Below, piece after piece: positions 1 through 7,402 of a DNA stretch of 10,864 nucleotides. The position numbers were made by a program, and so were the translations under genes. The notes below the pieces were generated by a model that did no database searches, was not told the origin of the DNA, and worked only from the letters and a program-made list of their open reading frames with translations. The DNA comes from Pseudobutyrivibrio sp. UBA1225 (GTDB taxonomy: Bacteria; Bacillota; Clostridia; Lachnospirales; Lachnospiraceae). The stretch covers positions 85,717 through 96,580 of the forward strand of contig DBWZ01000067.1 of the NCBI GenBank assembly GCA_002309345.1, given 5' to 3'. The stretch's first letter is position 1. Each line of letters starts with the position of its first letter.

Positions 1-26
1 ATATCCAAATATTGACTTACATCCAT
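1..26 (-). CDS. cheA: CheA chemotaxis histidine kinase, first codons only (runs off window)
   Basis: Only the first eight full codons are inside the window, reading MDVSQYLD on the minus strand, and the gene continues beyond position 1. This resembles the start of Bacillus-type CheA, which begins MDMNQYLD. The position directly after cheB is also where cheA lies in the B. subtilis fla/che operon. A good Shine-Dalgarno sequence, GGAGG, sits 8 bases upstream and overlaps the 3' end of cheB, which supports this start. CheA is the cytoplasmic kinase that receives signals from chemoreceptors through CheW and phosphorylates CheY and CheB, both encoded in this window. The identity rests on so few residues that it depends partly on gene order. 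Confidence 0.8.
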
Positions 27-30
27 CCTA

Positions 31-1251
31 TTAACCTCCAAGTCTTTTCACAATTGAATTAGCTACAGATTTTAGTGGAACGACCTCATCGGCTAACCCC
101 TCCTGTTCCACCGCCTTCGGCATACCATATACAACGCATGTGGATGCTTCTTGCGAAATAACGTAAGTCTTTTTAAATTGATTCAGGAACTTAATTCCTG
201 CGGAACCATCAGCCCCCATTCCTGTAAGCACAACACAGATGATTTCATCAAAACCAGAATTCTTTAAAGATTTGTACATAATGTCTGCACAAGGCTTCAA
301 GCTGTTTACAGGTGGACCATCATCTAAATGACAATAGGCTGCATGACTTGCGTCTTCGCAGATTTCCATGTGCTTACCTCCTGGTGTTATATATACAAAA
401 CCAGGTCTAAAGAACTCTCCATCCTCGGCCTCCTTGACGTTTACTGAGGAAATCTGATTAAGTCTAGTCGCCAAGGATGCTGTGAAGCCCTCTGGCATAT
501 GCTGGACAATAACCACTGGAACCGATAAATCCTTCGGAAGCATCGGCACAAACGTATGAAGCGCTTGAGGCCCTCCTGTCGAGCAAGCCAAAGCAACTAG
601 CTTGCGTCCCTTTGTACCCTTTGCTGCAGGTGAAGATTTAGGAGCTGCTGGCTGTTCTTGTTGCTTTTCAACTTTCTTCTCAACAGGCTTTGGCTCTTCC
701 TTGACAGGTTCGGTTTGCGCATTACCTGAACCCAGCTTGGCAGCCATAAGCTTGTTGCGAACCATCTCCATTTTTTCCTGGGTGGTTTTCTTGGAATCCT
801 CAATAGATTTAGCCGAATAGCTAACATCCTTTTTGGATATAATCTTATAGTTGCTGGATTTGATGGCGTCATGTAAAGCTTTAATCAAACTAGCACCAAA
901 AGCATCTCTGGTATCATTACCGGATCTGATTGGCTTAAGAACAAAATCAAGTGCACCTAATTCCAGCGCCCGAGTGGTACTTTCCGCATCCTCTTTAAGC
1001 GTAGAACTCATCAGTACAATATTAAAGGGAACTTTTTCGGCAAACAGCTTTTCAATGAGTTCGACAGCTGTCAACCTTGGAAGTACCATATCCAAAACCA
1101 CTAGGTCGTAAGGATTGTTCTTTATTTTGTTGTAAGCATCTTCGCCGTCTGCACTAACGTCGACCACACGAAAATCACTATCTGAGTTGATAATATCACA
1201 GACAATCCTTCGCATAAGTGCAGAGTCATCAACAACTAAAATCTTATACAT
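31..1251 (-). CDS. cheB: CheB, receptor methylesterase/glutamine deamidase with receiver domain
   Basis: CheB removes methyl groups from, and deamidates, chemoreceptor glutamates during adaptation, and CheA activates it by phosphorylation. The 406-residue protein has a receiver domain at about 1-125, with acidic pair D8/D9, phospho-acceptor D54, S83 and K106. A Lys/Glu/Pro/Gln/Ala-rich linker follows at about 138-215. The C-terminal methylesterase domain runs from about 217 to 405. The catalytic triad is visible as S224 in CSTGGP, H251 in VQHMPEGF and D348 in TGMGADG, spaced as in enteric CheB (S164, H190, D286). The protein is about 50 residues longer than enteric CheB, mostly in the linker. 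Oddly, the usual MPxMDG loop after D54 reads VLPRLTAVE, without the Asp-Gly. The start ATG lies 3 bases after the PilZ gene stop, with AGGGG as a modest ribosome-binding site. Confidence 0.97.
   Translation of the reverse strand: MYKILVVDDSALMRRIVCDIINSDSDFRVVDVSADGEDAYNKIKNNPYDLVVLDMVLPRLTAVELIEKLFAEKVPFNIVLMSSTLKEDAESTTRALELGALDFVLKPIRSGNDTRDAFGASLIKALHDAIKSSNYKIISKKDVSYSAKSIEDSKKTTQEKMEMVRNKLMAAKLGSGNAQTEPVKEEPKPVEKKVEKQQEQPAAPKSSPAAKGTKGRKLVALACSTGGPQALHTFVPMLPKDLSVPVVIVQHMPEGFTASLATRLNQISSVNVKEAEDGEFFRPGFVYITPGGKHMEICEDASHAAYCHLDDGPPVNSLKPCADIMYKSLKNSGFDEIICVVLTGMGADGSAGIKFLNQFKKTYVISQEASTCVVYGMPKAVEQEGLADEVVPLKSVANSIVKRLGG
35..39 (-). promoter_or_regulatory. Ribosome-binding site for cheA inside the end of cheB
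   Basis: On the minus strand the sequence TTGGAGGTTAATAGGATGG has GGAGG 8 bases before the ATG at 26. The GGAGG overlaps the last codons of cheB, just before its TAA stop. Ribosomes finishing cheB would therefore sit on the cheA initiation region, which suggests translational coupling of the two genes. Confidence 0.75.
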
Positions 1252-1254
1252 TCT

Positions 1255-1998
1255 TTACCCCTGATCTTTTTTACGAATCCGTCGGTCCTCATCAAAAATG
1301 TACTTTATTATAGTCTCCCTATCCTCTGTTTCCTTAAATAAGAACTCAATTCGATGCTCATATATCTTGAGTTCTTCTTTGTATTCACTTTTTACTCTTC
1401 TGGCAATAACATTTATAGTCTGATTAATCGTCGGCGCCACCAGTCGGAAGCTGATGTACATATATCTGTCAGTTTCAACATCCTTTGATGATGTGAACCT
1501 AGCGCCACCACCGCTGATATCGACGATATTTCCATCTACCGGTTCGCCATAGGTATTGCCATATTTTTCTAAATCATTCTCCACCAATTGCATGTTTGGC
1601 AGAATCGCCACATCCTCAGGTATCGGAAGCACCTTTAGTGGTATTACGCAATTGAATCTAAAGTAGTCACGCCGTTGAACCTTGGTAAGCTTGGTAGCCG
1701 GTTCAAAAACGTACACAGGAAAGTTTTCCAGTCGACCTCTTTTTGTAATCTTTCCTGTCAATTGAAACATTCCCTTTTTGGTGTTGAATACTCCAACTAA
1801 TTCAGCATCCATAGGAATTGTCACAATGCTCCCCCGCCTTGTAGGAATATGAAATATAATTTCTTCTTTTTTGGTTACGCCAAAAACACTGGAAATATAA
1901 ACACTTCGCTCTCCATCAACATTGTTTTCGACGTCAGAATTGTTGCTGGCAAACGTAAATTCAATTGGTGTGCCAGGTCTGAGATCAAATATTTCCAT
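1255..1998 (-). CDS. PilZ-domain c-di-GMP receptor, YcgR-like flagellar brake
   Basis: The 247-residue soluble protein has two parts. The N-terminal half (about 1-105) fits a YcgR-type N-terminal beta domain. The C-terminal PilZ domain (about 107-235) carries both c-di-GMP-binding motifs: RxxxR as R110-DYF-R114, and DxSxxG as D160-I-S162-GG-G165. In this family (E. coli YcgR; B. subtilis MotI, formerly YpfA), c-di-GMP-loaded protein contacts the flagellar stator or rotor and slows or stops swimming. The location between flhG and cheB, 3 bases from flhG, ties it to flagella rather than cellulose or alginate synthesis. The ribosome-binding site is weak (AGGGCG), so translation probably depends on coupling to flhG. 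It is not part of the B. subtilis operon at this site. Intact motifs predict binding, but the motor target is inferred. Confidence 0.9.
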   Translation of the reverse strand: MEIFDLRPGTPIEFTFASNNSDVENNVDGERSVYISSVFGVTKKEEIIFHIPTRRGSIVTIPMDAELVGVFNTKKGMFQLTGKITKRGRLENFPVYVFEPATKLTKVQRRDYFRFNCVIPLKVLPIPEDVAILPNMQLVENDLEKYGNTYGEPVDGNIVDISGGGARFTSSKDVETDRYMYISFRLVAPTINQTINVIARRVKSEYKEELKIYEHRIEFLFKETEDRETIIKYIFDEDRRIRKKDQG

Positions 1999-2001
1999 AT
2001 A

Positions 2002-2877
2002 CTACGCCCTATCTTTTAGTAATGCATTAAAAATATGTGAAACACCCCATTTATAGTGGGTGCGTTCATCCTTTTGTAGAAGCTTTGAAGCAAGTGCCTC
2101 AAAGGACTTGGCCGCCTTAGACTGAGGGTACTCAATCGAAACAACCTTTTGATTTCTAACTGCCTTTTCTAATGTAGCGTCATAATTAACATTGCCCAAA
2201 AAATCTAAATCTCCACCCAAAAACTTTTGAACAACCGAAAGCATTTTGTTGTAAACCGCTCTTCCCTCGCCTTCGCTTGTAACCTTGTTGGCAACCAAAT
2301 GAACATTGGTGCCACCTTTTTGGTATTTAGGACTTTTGTACATAGCCTTCATAAGGGAATATGAATCGGTGAGGGAACTTGGCTCAGGTGTTGAAACAAG
2401 AACTATCTCCGGAGATGCTAGAACAAACTCCAAAACCTGGTCAGAAACGCCCGCACCCGTGTCTATTATAAGGATATCACATAAGTCATTTAAAAGTGAT
2501 AGATTACGCACTAAAAACGTAATTTGTTCACGATTTAGATTATTTAGTCCCACAACACCGGAACCACCGGAAATAAAGCCAATCCCCATAGGCCCCGCGG
2601 TGATGATGTCCCTTATGCTTTTTCCATTGAAAATAACGTCAGAAAGATTATAGTTTGGAATTGTTCCAAACATAACTTCAACATTTGCAAGACCAAAATC
2701 CGCATCAAGAATAATTACTCTCTTGCCCATACGAGTAAACCAAACAGCAAGGTTAACCGCCATGTTTGATTTGCCCACACCGCCCTTGCCAGAGGTAATA
2801 GTTATAACCTTGGTGTTTTCAACGGACTTGATGTTGCGAGCCTTTATTACGTTTCTAAGATTTTCCGCTTGATCCAT
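2002..2877 (-). CDS. flhG: FlhG (YlxH/FleN), MinD-like ATPase controlling flagellar number
   Basis: This 291-residue protein is a MinD/ParA-family ATPase that limits flagellar number or sets their pattern, acting with FlhF. A deviant Walker A motif, SGKGGVGKS, lies at 29-37. A LDADFGLAN segment (D58, D60) follows, and the Walker B region IIDTGAG has D139. The N-terminus reads MDQAENLR, matching the DQAxxLR element that in B. subtilis FlhG stimulates the FlhF GTPase. A C-terminal segment around WGVSHIFNALLK (about 277-288) could be the amphipathic membrane-targeting helix of MinD-like proteins. Length is normal for the family. The ATG directly abuts the TAA of flhF (TAAATG), with a strong GGGAGG 7 bases upstream, so the pair is probably translationally coupled and made in fixed proportion. 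Confidence 0.96.
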   Translation of the reverse strand: MDQAENLRNVIKARNIKSVENTKVITITSGKGGVGKSNMAVNLAVWFTRMGKRVIILDADFGLANVEVMFGTIPNYNLSDVIFNGKSIRDIITAGPMGIGFISGGSGVVGLNNLNREQITFLVRNLSLLNDLCDILIIDTGAGVSDQVLEFVLASPEIVLVSTPEPSSLTDSYSLMKAMYKSPKYQKGGTNVHLVANKVTSEGEGRAVYNKMLSVVQKFLGGDLDFLGNVNYDATLEKAVRNQKVVSIEYPQSKAAKSFEALASKLLQKDERTHYKWGVSHIFNALLKDRA

Positions 2878-4197
2878 TTAATTTCCTCCCAACAACTGTT
2901 TTACCAGCTTCTGGGCGTTTACAATCTCTATATCATCAGGAACGTTTTGACCAACAGTGATGTATGAAAGTGGTGCCTTGGTGTATTGCTTAAGATTAAA
3001 GATATTACCAAGGTTCTTTGTCTCATCTAGCTTAGTAAAGATTAAATTGAAATCCGTAAACTCTAGATATGAATCTGCGATATCAATTAAATCCTTGTAT
3101 TTGGTAGTTGCAGATAAAACAAGATAGACTTCGTTGTCGTAGAAATCCCCAAGTGCACTTACAAGCTTTTTGGTATCCTGTTTCTGCTCCTCGTTTTTGT
3201 GAGAAAAACCAATTGTATCTACCAAAATAACATCTAGATCTTCGTATTCTCTAGATTGTTTTTTTACTGTATCAAGAAGCTCGTCAGCCGAATATATGAC
3301 ATTCAGAGGAACTCCCAAAATATTCGCATAAGTTTGAAGCTGATTTGCTGCAGCCATTCTGTAGGTATCAGCAGTGATAAGTCCGACCTTTTTGCCCTCT
3401 TCAACCTTGAATTTGCTAGCTATCTTGGCGATTGTTGTAGTCTTGCCTACACCTGTAGGACCAATGAAGAATATAACCTTCGGACGTCTCTCACCAGGAA
3501 GTATCTTGGTAGGTGTGCCAAGCTTTAAAACCATCTTCTGGTATACATTGGAAAGAAGATTATCCAAAGAATGACTAGTCTGAAGGATTTTGTCCATATC
3601 CTCAAGTACCTGGTTAATGTATTTCTCCTGAACCTCATTCTCTAGCAAAACATTGTAAAGCATCTTAACAAAGACATGATTGTCGTTATCTATAGAAGGT
3701 TTTTCAGAAATAGAAACTGAAGATACCCTAACATCATCCATGTTGTTGACTGGCTTTGTGCTAGATGTCTTTGGCGCCTCGCTTGTAAGCTCGCTCTGCA
3801 AATCCCTTTGAGGCTCTCTTGGAGCTGGTCTTGCATTTGCAGGACGCGAATAGGTAGGCTCAATCGCTACAGGTGATGCCGGCTCATCAGATTGCTTTTC
3901 TAGCACTTCATTGACTGCTGAAAATGCATGCTTCAAAAGAATTGCATCATCAGCAACTGCATCAAATCCCGCCCCTTTTGTTTCTTCTTTAGGCATCGAA
4001 AATGCTTTTTCAGCAGTTGATAAAGCATCATCCTCTACCGCCGCTGTAACCTCGTAGGTGTTGCTTTTAAATAATCCACCAAGCCCCTTTGGCTTGATAA
4101 CCTTTACATTCATGATAACTGCAGCACCGCCAAGCTCCTTTCGAACCTTTGACATTGCCTCTTCTTCAGTTTTTCCAGTGTACTTATTAATTGTCAT
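2878..4197 (-). CDS. flhF: FlhF, SRP-family GTPase that places flagella
   Basis: FlhF is a GTPase of the signal-recognition-particle family (with Ffh and FtsY) that directs where flagellar basal bodies are built. The 439-residue protein has the usual three parts. The N-terminal basic region (1-50) begins MTINKYTGKTEEEAM, typical of FlhF. A low-complexity Pro/Ser/Glu-rich stretch follows at about 103-170. The helical N domain (about 172-230) and G domain (238-436) come last. GTPase motifs are G1 GPTGVGKT (246-253), DTYR (277-280), G3 DTIG (327-330, where SRP GTPases usually have DTAG), G4 TKLD (388-391) and a VGQNVPDD closing loop (415-422). The start lies 7 bases after the flhA stop, with a GGGG stretch about 10 bases upstream of the ATG. 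FlhG, its activator, is encoded directly downstream. Confidence 0.97.
   Translation of the reverse strand: MTINKYTGKTEEEAMSKVRKELGGAAVIMNVKVIKPKGLGGLFKSNTYEVTAAVEDDALSTAEKAFSMPKEETKGAGFDAVADDAILLKHAFSAVNEVLEKQSDEPASPVAIEPTYSRPANARPAPREPQRDLQSELTSEAPKTSSTKPVNNMDDVRVSSVSISEKPSIDNDNHVFVKMLYNVLLENEVQEKYINQVLEDMDKILQTSHSLDNLLSNVYQKMVLKLGTPTKILPGERRPKVIFFIGPTGVGKTTTIAKIASKFKVEEGKKVGLITADTYRMAAANQLQTYANILGVPLNVIYSADELLDTVKKQSREYEDLDVILVDTIGFSHKNEEQKQDTKKLVSALGDFYDNEVYLVLSATTKYKDLIDIADSYLEFTDFNLIFTKLDETKNLGNIFNLKQYTKAPLSYITVGQNVPDDIEIVNAQKLVKQLLGGN
2885..2890 (-). promoter_or_regulatory. Ribosome-binding site for flhG inside the end of flhF
   Basis: GGGAGG lies within the last codons of flhF, 7 bases before the flhG ATG at 2877. 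The stop and start codons are directly adjacent (TAAATG). This arrangement fixes the flhG start and indicates coupled translation of the FlhF-FlhG pair. Confidence 0.75.
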
Positions 4198-4204
4198 TTA
4201 TTTT

Positions 4205-6256
4205 CTACCCCGTAACCATTCCTACTGATGAAAGCTCAACATTTGAATCAATCTCATTGTAAGAAACTACTATTAAATCTTTGATATAATCTTGCGTCAT
4301 GCCTTTGAAATACATTCGAACAATCGGCGATGTGACAACTATTGGTGTGTGACCCATCTCCTCAAGCTTTTTCACCTCTTCCTCTAGAGAAGCTATGATA
4401 GCTTTGATTCGTTCTGGGTCAAGCGTAAGGTATGCGCCCTGCTCCGTCTGTTTAATAGATGCCATTATATCCTGCTCAACCTGTGGATCAACAGTGATAA
4501 CCTGTGTCACCTCGTTTGGAGCAAAGTACCTACTAGAAATCGCTCGTTTCAGCCCTTGTCGCACATATTCCGTAAGTACATCAGTATCGTGTGTGGTGGT
4601 CGCATGGTCTGCTAACACCTCAAATATTGTAAGCAAATCTCGGATTGAAACTCCTTCTGAAAGAAGATTCTGAAGTACCTTTTGTACATCACCAAGCCCG
4701 AGAAGCTTTGGTATAAGCTCATCCACAATAACAGGATTTGATTCCTTGAGATTGTCGATAAGATTTTGAACATCCTGCCTTGTGAGAAGCTCTGCAATAT
4801 GCCCTCGAATAATCTCGGTAAGATGTGTTGCTATGATTGAAGGAGGATCAACAACTGTATATCCCAAGGATTCGGCTCGCTCCCTCTGACTTTCTGTTAT
4901 CCAGATTGCCGGCAGATGGAAGGATGGCTCGAATGTAGGTATACCTGTGATTTCCTCTTCCACGTAGCCTGGATTCATGGCCATATAGTGGTCGAATAAA
5001 ATCTCACCCTCTGTGACCTGAATGCCTTTAATTTTTATAATGTATTGATTAGGGTTTAGCTGAATATTATCTCGAAGTCTGATGATAGGTACCACAGTAC
5101 CAAGCTCAAGAGCAATCTGCCGCCTAATCATAACTACTCGATCTAGTAAGTCTCCTCCTTGGTTTACATCCGCAAGAGGAATAATACCGTATCCAAATTC
5201 CAACTCAATCGGATCAACCTGAAGCAAGGAGACAACATTTTCTGGTTTTCGAATTTCTTCGGCCTCGGTTTCTTCCGCTGCCACCTCCTGTTCTATCTCT
5301 TCTTCACCTATGGTCTTGGAAATAGAACGACCAGTTGCAATAAATGCCGCACCGAACGCCAAGAACAATATGGTGTTAAGAGGTGTAATCATACCAAGGA
5401 AAATCAACACTACACCTACTATATAAAGAACCTTTGGAATACCAAAAAGTTGCTTTACTAAGGTGCCAGAGAAATCTGCTGCCTTTGAACCCTTTGTTAC
5501 AAGAATACCTGTTGACAGTGAAATCAAAAGTGATGGAATCTGTGAAACTAAGCCGTCACCGATTGTAAGGATACCAAATTGCTGAATAGCCTCTGCAAAA
5601 GGCAACCCTTGGTTCAGAATTCCAAGAGCTGTACCACCTGCTAAGTTGATAACTGTGATGATAAGACCGGCAGTGGCATCTCCTTTAACGTACTTAGTAG
5701 CACCGTCCATGGCGCCGAAGAATGCTGATTCTTCTTGAATCTTATCACGCCGCCTCTTGGCTTCTGCATCATCAATCGCGCCTGTATTTAAATCGGCATC
5801 AATAGCCATCTGCTTACCAGGCATAGCATCCAAGGTGAATCGAGCCGAAACCTCAGCTACACGCTCAGAACCTTTATTGATAACCATAAACTGGATAATA
5901 ATCAAAACAAGGAAGATAATTGCGCCGATGATAAGATTGTTACCACCAACGAAACTACCGAAAGTTGCTACTACGTTACCAGGGTCACCTGTTGAAAGAA
6001 TAAGTCTCGTAGAAGAAACGTTAAGTGAAATTCTAAAAATAGTTGTAAAAAGAAGTAGTGTTGGGAAGAATGCCATATCCAATACTTCTTGAACGAACAA
6101 AACATCAAGCATAACAATCAAGGCGACTGATATGTTAAAGGCAATCATAACATCAAGAATAAAGTTTGGAATAGGAATGACAAAGAATACGACTGCGGCA
6201 AGCAAATATAAAGCTATACCAACATCAGATTTTTTAACGTTTGCCGCGAAATCCAT
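4205..6256 (-). CDS. flhA: FlhA, flagellar type III export gate protein
   Basis: FlhA is the large membrane subunit of the flagellar type III export apparatus. It forms a cytoplasmic ring that docks chaperone-substrate complexes and helps couple proton flow to export. The 683-residue length is normal. The N-terminal half (about 12-308) holds roughly eight hydrophobic segments. The conserved cytoplasmic FHIPEP-family loop sits between segments four and five (SARFTLDAMPGKQMAIDADL, 137-156). A Glu-rich linker (about 317-340) leads to the soluble C-terminal domain (about 343-683). The ATG at 6256 is preceded by a run of seven G that can serve as Shine-Dalgarno, 7 bases away. Another ATG at 6263 opens only a nine-codon ORF in a different frame. 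The gap from flhB is 27 bases, the widest between neighbouring genes here. Confidence 0.98.
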   Translation of the reverse strand: MDFAANVKKSDVGIALYLLAAVVFFVIPIPNFILDVMIAFNISVALIVMLDVLFVQEVLDMAFFPTLLLFTTIFRISLNVSSTRLILSTGDPGNVVATFGSFVGGNNLIIGAIIFLVLIIIQFMVINKGSERVAEVSARFTLDAMPGKQMAIDADLNTGAIDDAEAKRRRDKIQEESAFFGAMDGATKYVKGDATAGLIITVINLAGGTALGILNQGLPFAEAIQQFGILTIGDGLVSQIPSLLISLSTGILVTKGSKAADFSGTLVKQLFGIPKVLYIVGVVLIFLGMITPLNTILFLAFGAAFIATGRSISKTIGEEEIEQEVAAEETEAEEIRKPENVVSLLQVDPIELEFGYGIIPLADVNQGGDLLDRVVMIRRQIALELGTVVPIIRLRDNIQLNPNQYIIKIKGIQVTEGEILFDHYMAMNPGYVEEEITGIPTFEPSFHLPAIWITESQRERAESLGYTVVDPPSIIATHLTEIIRGHIAELLTRQDVQNLIDNLKESNPVIVDELIPKLLGLGDVQKVLQNLLSEGVSIRDLLTIFEVLADHATTTHDTDVLTEYVRQGLKRAISSRYFAPNEVTQVITVDPQVEQDIMASIKQTEQGAYLTLDPERIKAIIASLEEEVKKLEEMGHTPIVVTSPIVRMYFKGMTQDYIKDLIVVSYNEIDSNVELSSVGMVTG

Positions 6257-6263
6257 GGGTCAT

Positions 6264-6276
6264 CCCCCCCTTTCCT
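6264..6276 (-). promoter_or_regulatory. flhA ribosome-binding site with a run of seven G
   Basis: On the minus strand the flhA leader reads AGGAAAGGGGGGGATGACCCATGG. The G7 run (6264-6270) sits 7 bases from the flhA ATG at 6256, while AGGA (6273-6276) is 16 bases from it. The G run is thus the likely ribosome-binding site for the flhA start. An out-of-frame ATG follows the run directly. Confidence 0.6.
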
Positions 6277-6283
6277 AATTATT

Positions 6284-7402
6284 TTAACTCGCCCTATTTG
6301 TGTATACCACCGCAAGTATTTCGGCTACTGCTTGATAGAGCTCTGGTGGTATAACTTCATCAACCTCTACTGTTGCATACAATGCTCTTGCAAGAGGTTT
6401 GTTTTCTACGATTGGTACATCATTTTCTTTTGCGACTTCTTTGATTTTGGAAGCCAAGTAATCTTCACCTTTGGCAACAACTCTAGGAGCTTCATCCGCA
6501 GTGTTGTCGTACAAGATGGCTACCGCTAAGTGTGTAGGGTTGGTGATAACTACATCCGCCTTTGGAACATTTTGCATCATTCTTCGACGAGAGCTTTCCA
6601 TCATTCGTTGACGCTGCTTACCCTTAATCTGAGGATCTCCTTCAGTATTTTTGTACTCATCCTTGACCTCTTGCTTGGTCATCTTCATATCATCTTTAAA
6701 CTTCCACCTTTGATAGGCGTAGTCGATAAGACCTAGAATGATATAGATAATACTGATTTTGATTCCTGTATCTACAATTATTCTAAATATCAAGCTCAAA
6801 GCAGCCATCAGATTCACATCATATAATATGAATAGATTGTTCGCCTGATCCCTGATTGTAAGATACGAAATATAAAAAACTAAGAAAATCTTTGCCAATG
6901 CCATAAGCAGATTAACAATAGATTGCTTGGAAAAAATCCTTTTAAAACCACTGACAGGATTAAACTTGTTAAGCTTTGGTTGAAGCGGCTTTAAAGTTGG
7001 CTGCCACCCTACTTGCACAAGGTTTGCCACGAAGCCTGTCAAAAAACCAATTATCAAAAATGGAAGCAAAATAATAAGCATTCTAATGAGCAAAGAAAAC
7101 ATTATTCCTGTAACAGTTGCTATCGTCATACCGCTTCCATTCATATGAACAACATCAGGAATTATTGCATATATCCATGCAAATATTTCCTCAAAGCGCT
7201 CCCCTGCAAACGAAGTAAAAATGCGTAGCCCAAGGAAAAAACCAAATAGCGCAACGCCATTAACAACCTCTTTGCTCTTGGCTACCTTGCCTTCCTTTCT
7301 GGCGTCAGAAAGCTTTTTGGAGGTGGGCTGTTCAGTCTTCTCACCGCCCTCGCCTTCGGCAAAGAATTGCAGATTATATTGTAGTAAAAGATTATTCTCC
7401 AT
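6284..7402 (-). CDS. flhB: FlhB, export switch protein with autocleavage motif
   Basis: FlhB is the export-gate subunit that switches the flagellar secretion system from rod/hook to filament substrates. From the ATG at 7402 the protein has 372 residues. The N-terminus has the LQFFAEGEGGEKTEQPTSKK pattern seen in Firmicute FlhB. Hydrophobic segments lie at about 48-65, 95-130, 163-184 and 198-228. A charged linker follows, then a cytoplasmic domain with the NPTH autocleavage site at about 288-291. The remaining sequence (VVAKGEDYLASKIKEVA, then ENKPLARALY) is typical of the family. The start overlaps the fliR TGA by one base (TGATG), with AAGGG 8 bases upstream of the ATG. A TTG at 7405 is in frame directly before this ATG, but ATG is preferred. 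Length and motifs look intact and functional. Confidence 0.97.
   Translation of the reverse strand: MENNLLLQYNLQFFAEGEGGEKTEQPTSKKLSDARKEGKVAKSKEVVNGVALFGFFLGLRIFTSFAGERFEEIFAWIYAIIPDVVHMNGSGMTIATVTGIMFSLLIRMLIILLPFLIIGFLTGFVANLVQVGWQPTLKPLQPKLNKFNPVSGFKRIFSKQSIVNLLMALAKIFLVFYISYLTIRDQANNLFILYDVNLMAALSLIFRIIVDTGIKISIIYIILGLIDYAYQRWKFKDDMKMTKQEVKDEYKNTEGDPQIKGKQRQRMMESSRRRMMQNVPKADVVITNPTHLAVAILYDNTADEAPRVVAKGEDYLASKIKEVAKENDVPIVENKPLARALYATVEVDEVIPPELYQAVAEILAVVYTNRAS

Noticed and set aside
597..872. 91-codon minus-strand frame inside cheB
   Set aside because: It is the out-of-frame reading of the low-complexity CheB linker, rich in Arg, Lys, Leu and Gln, with no protein features of its own. 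The repetitive linker codons explain why the frame is open.
5757..6092. 111-codon plus-strand frame opposite flhA
   Set aside because: It shadows the most conserved part of flhA, with Ile/Ser/Lys-rich composition typical of reverse-complemented membrane-protein codons and no family motifs.
6257..6283. A promoter or terminator in the widest gap, between flhB and flhA
   Set aside because: The 27 bases hold only the flhA ribosome-binding region. There is no room for a -35/-10 pair outside flhB, and I see no hairpin followed by a T run.
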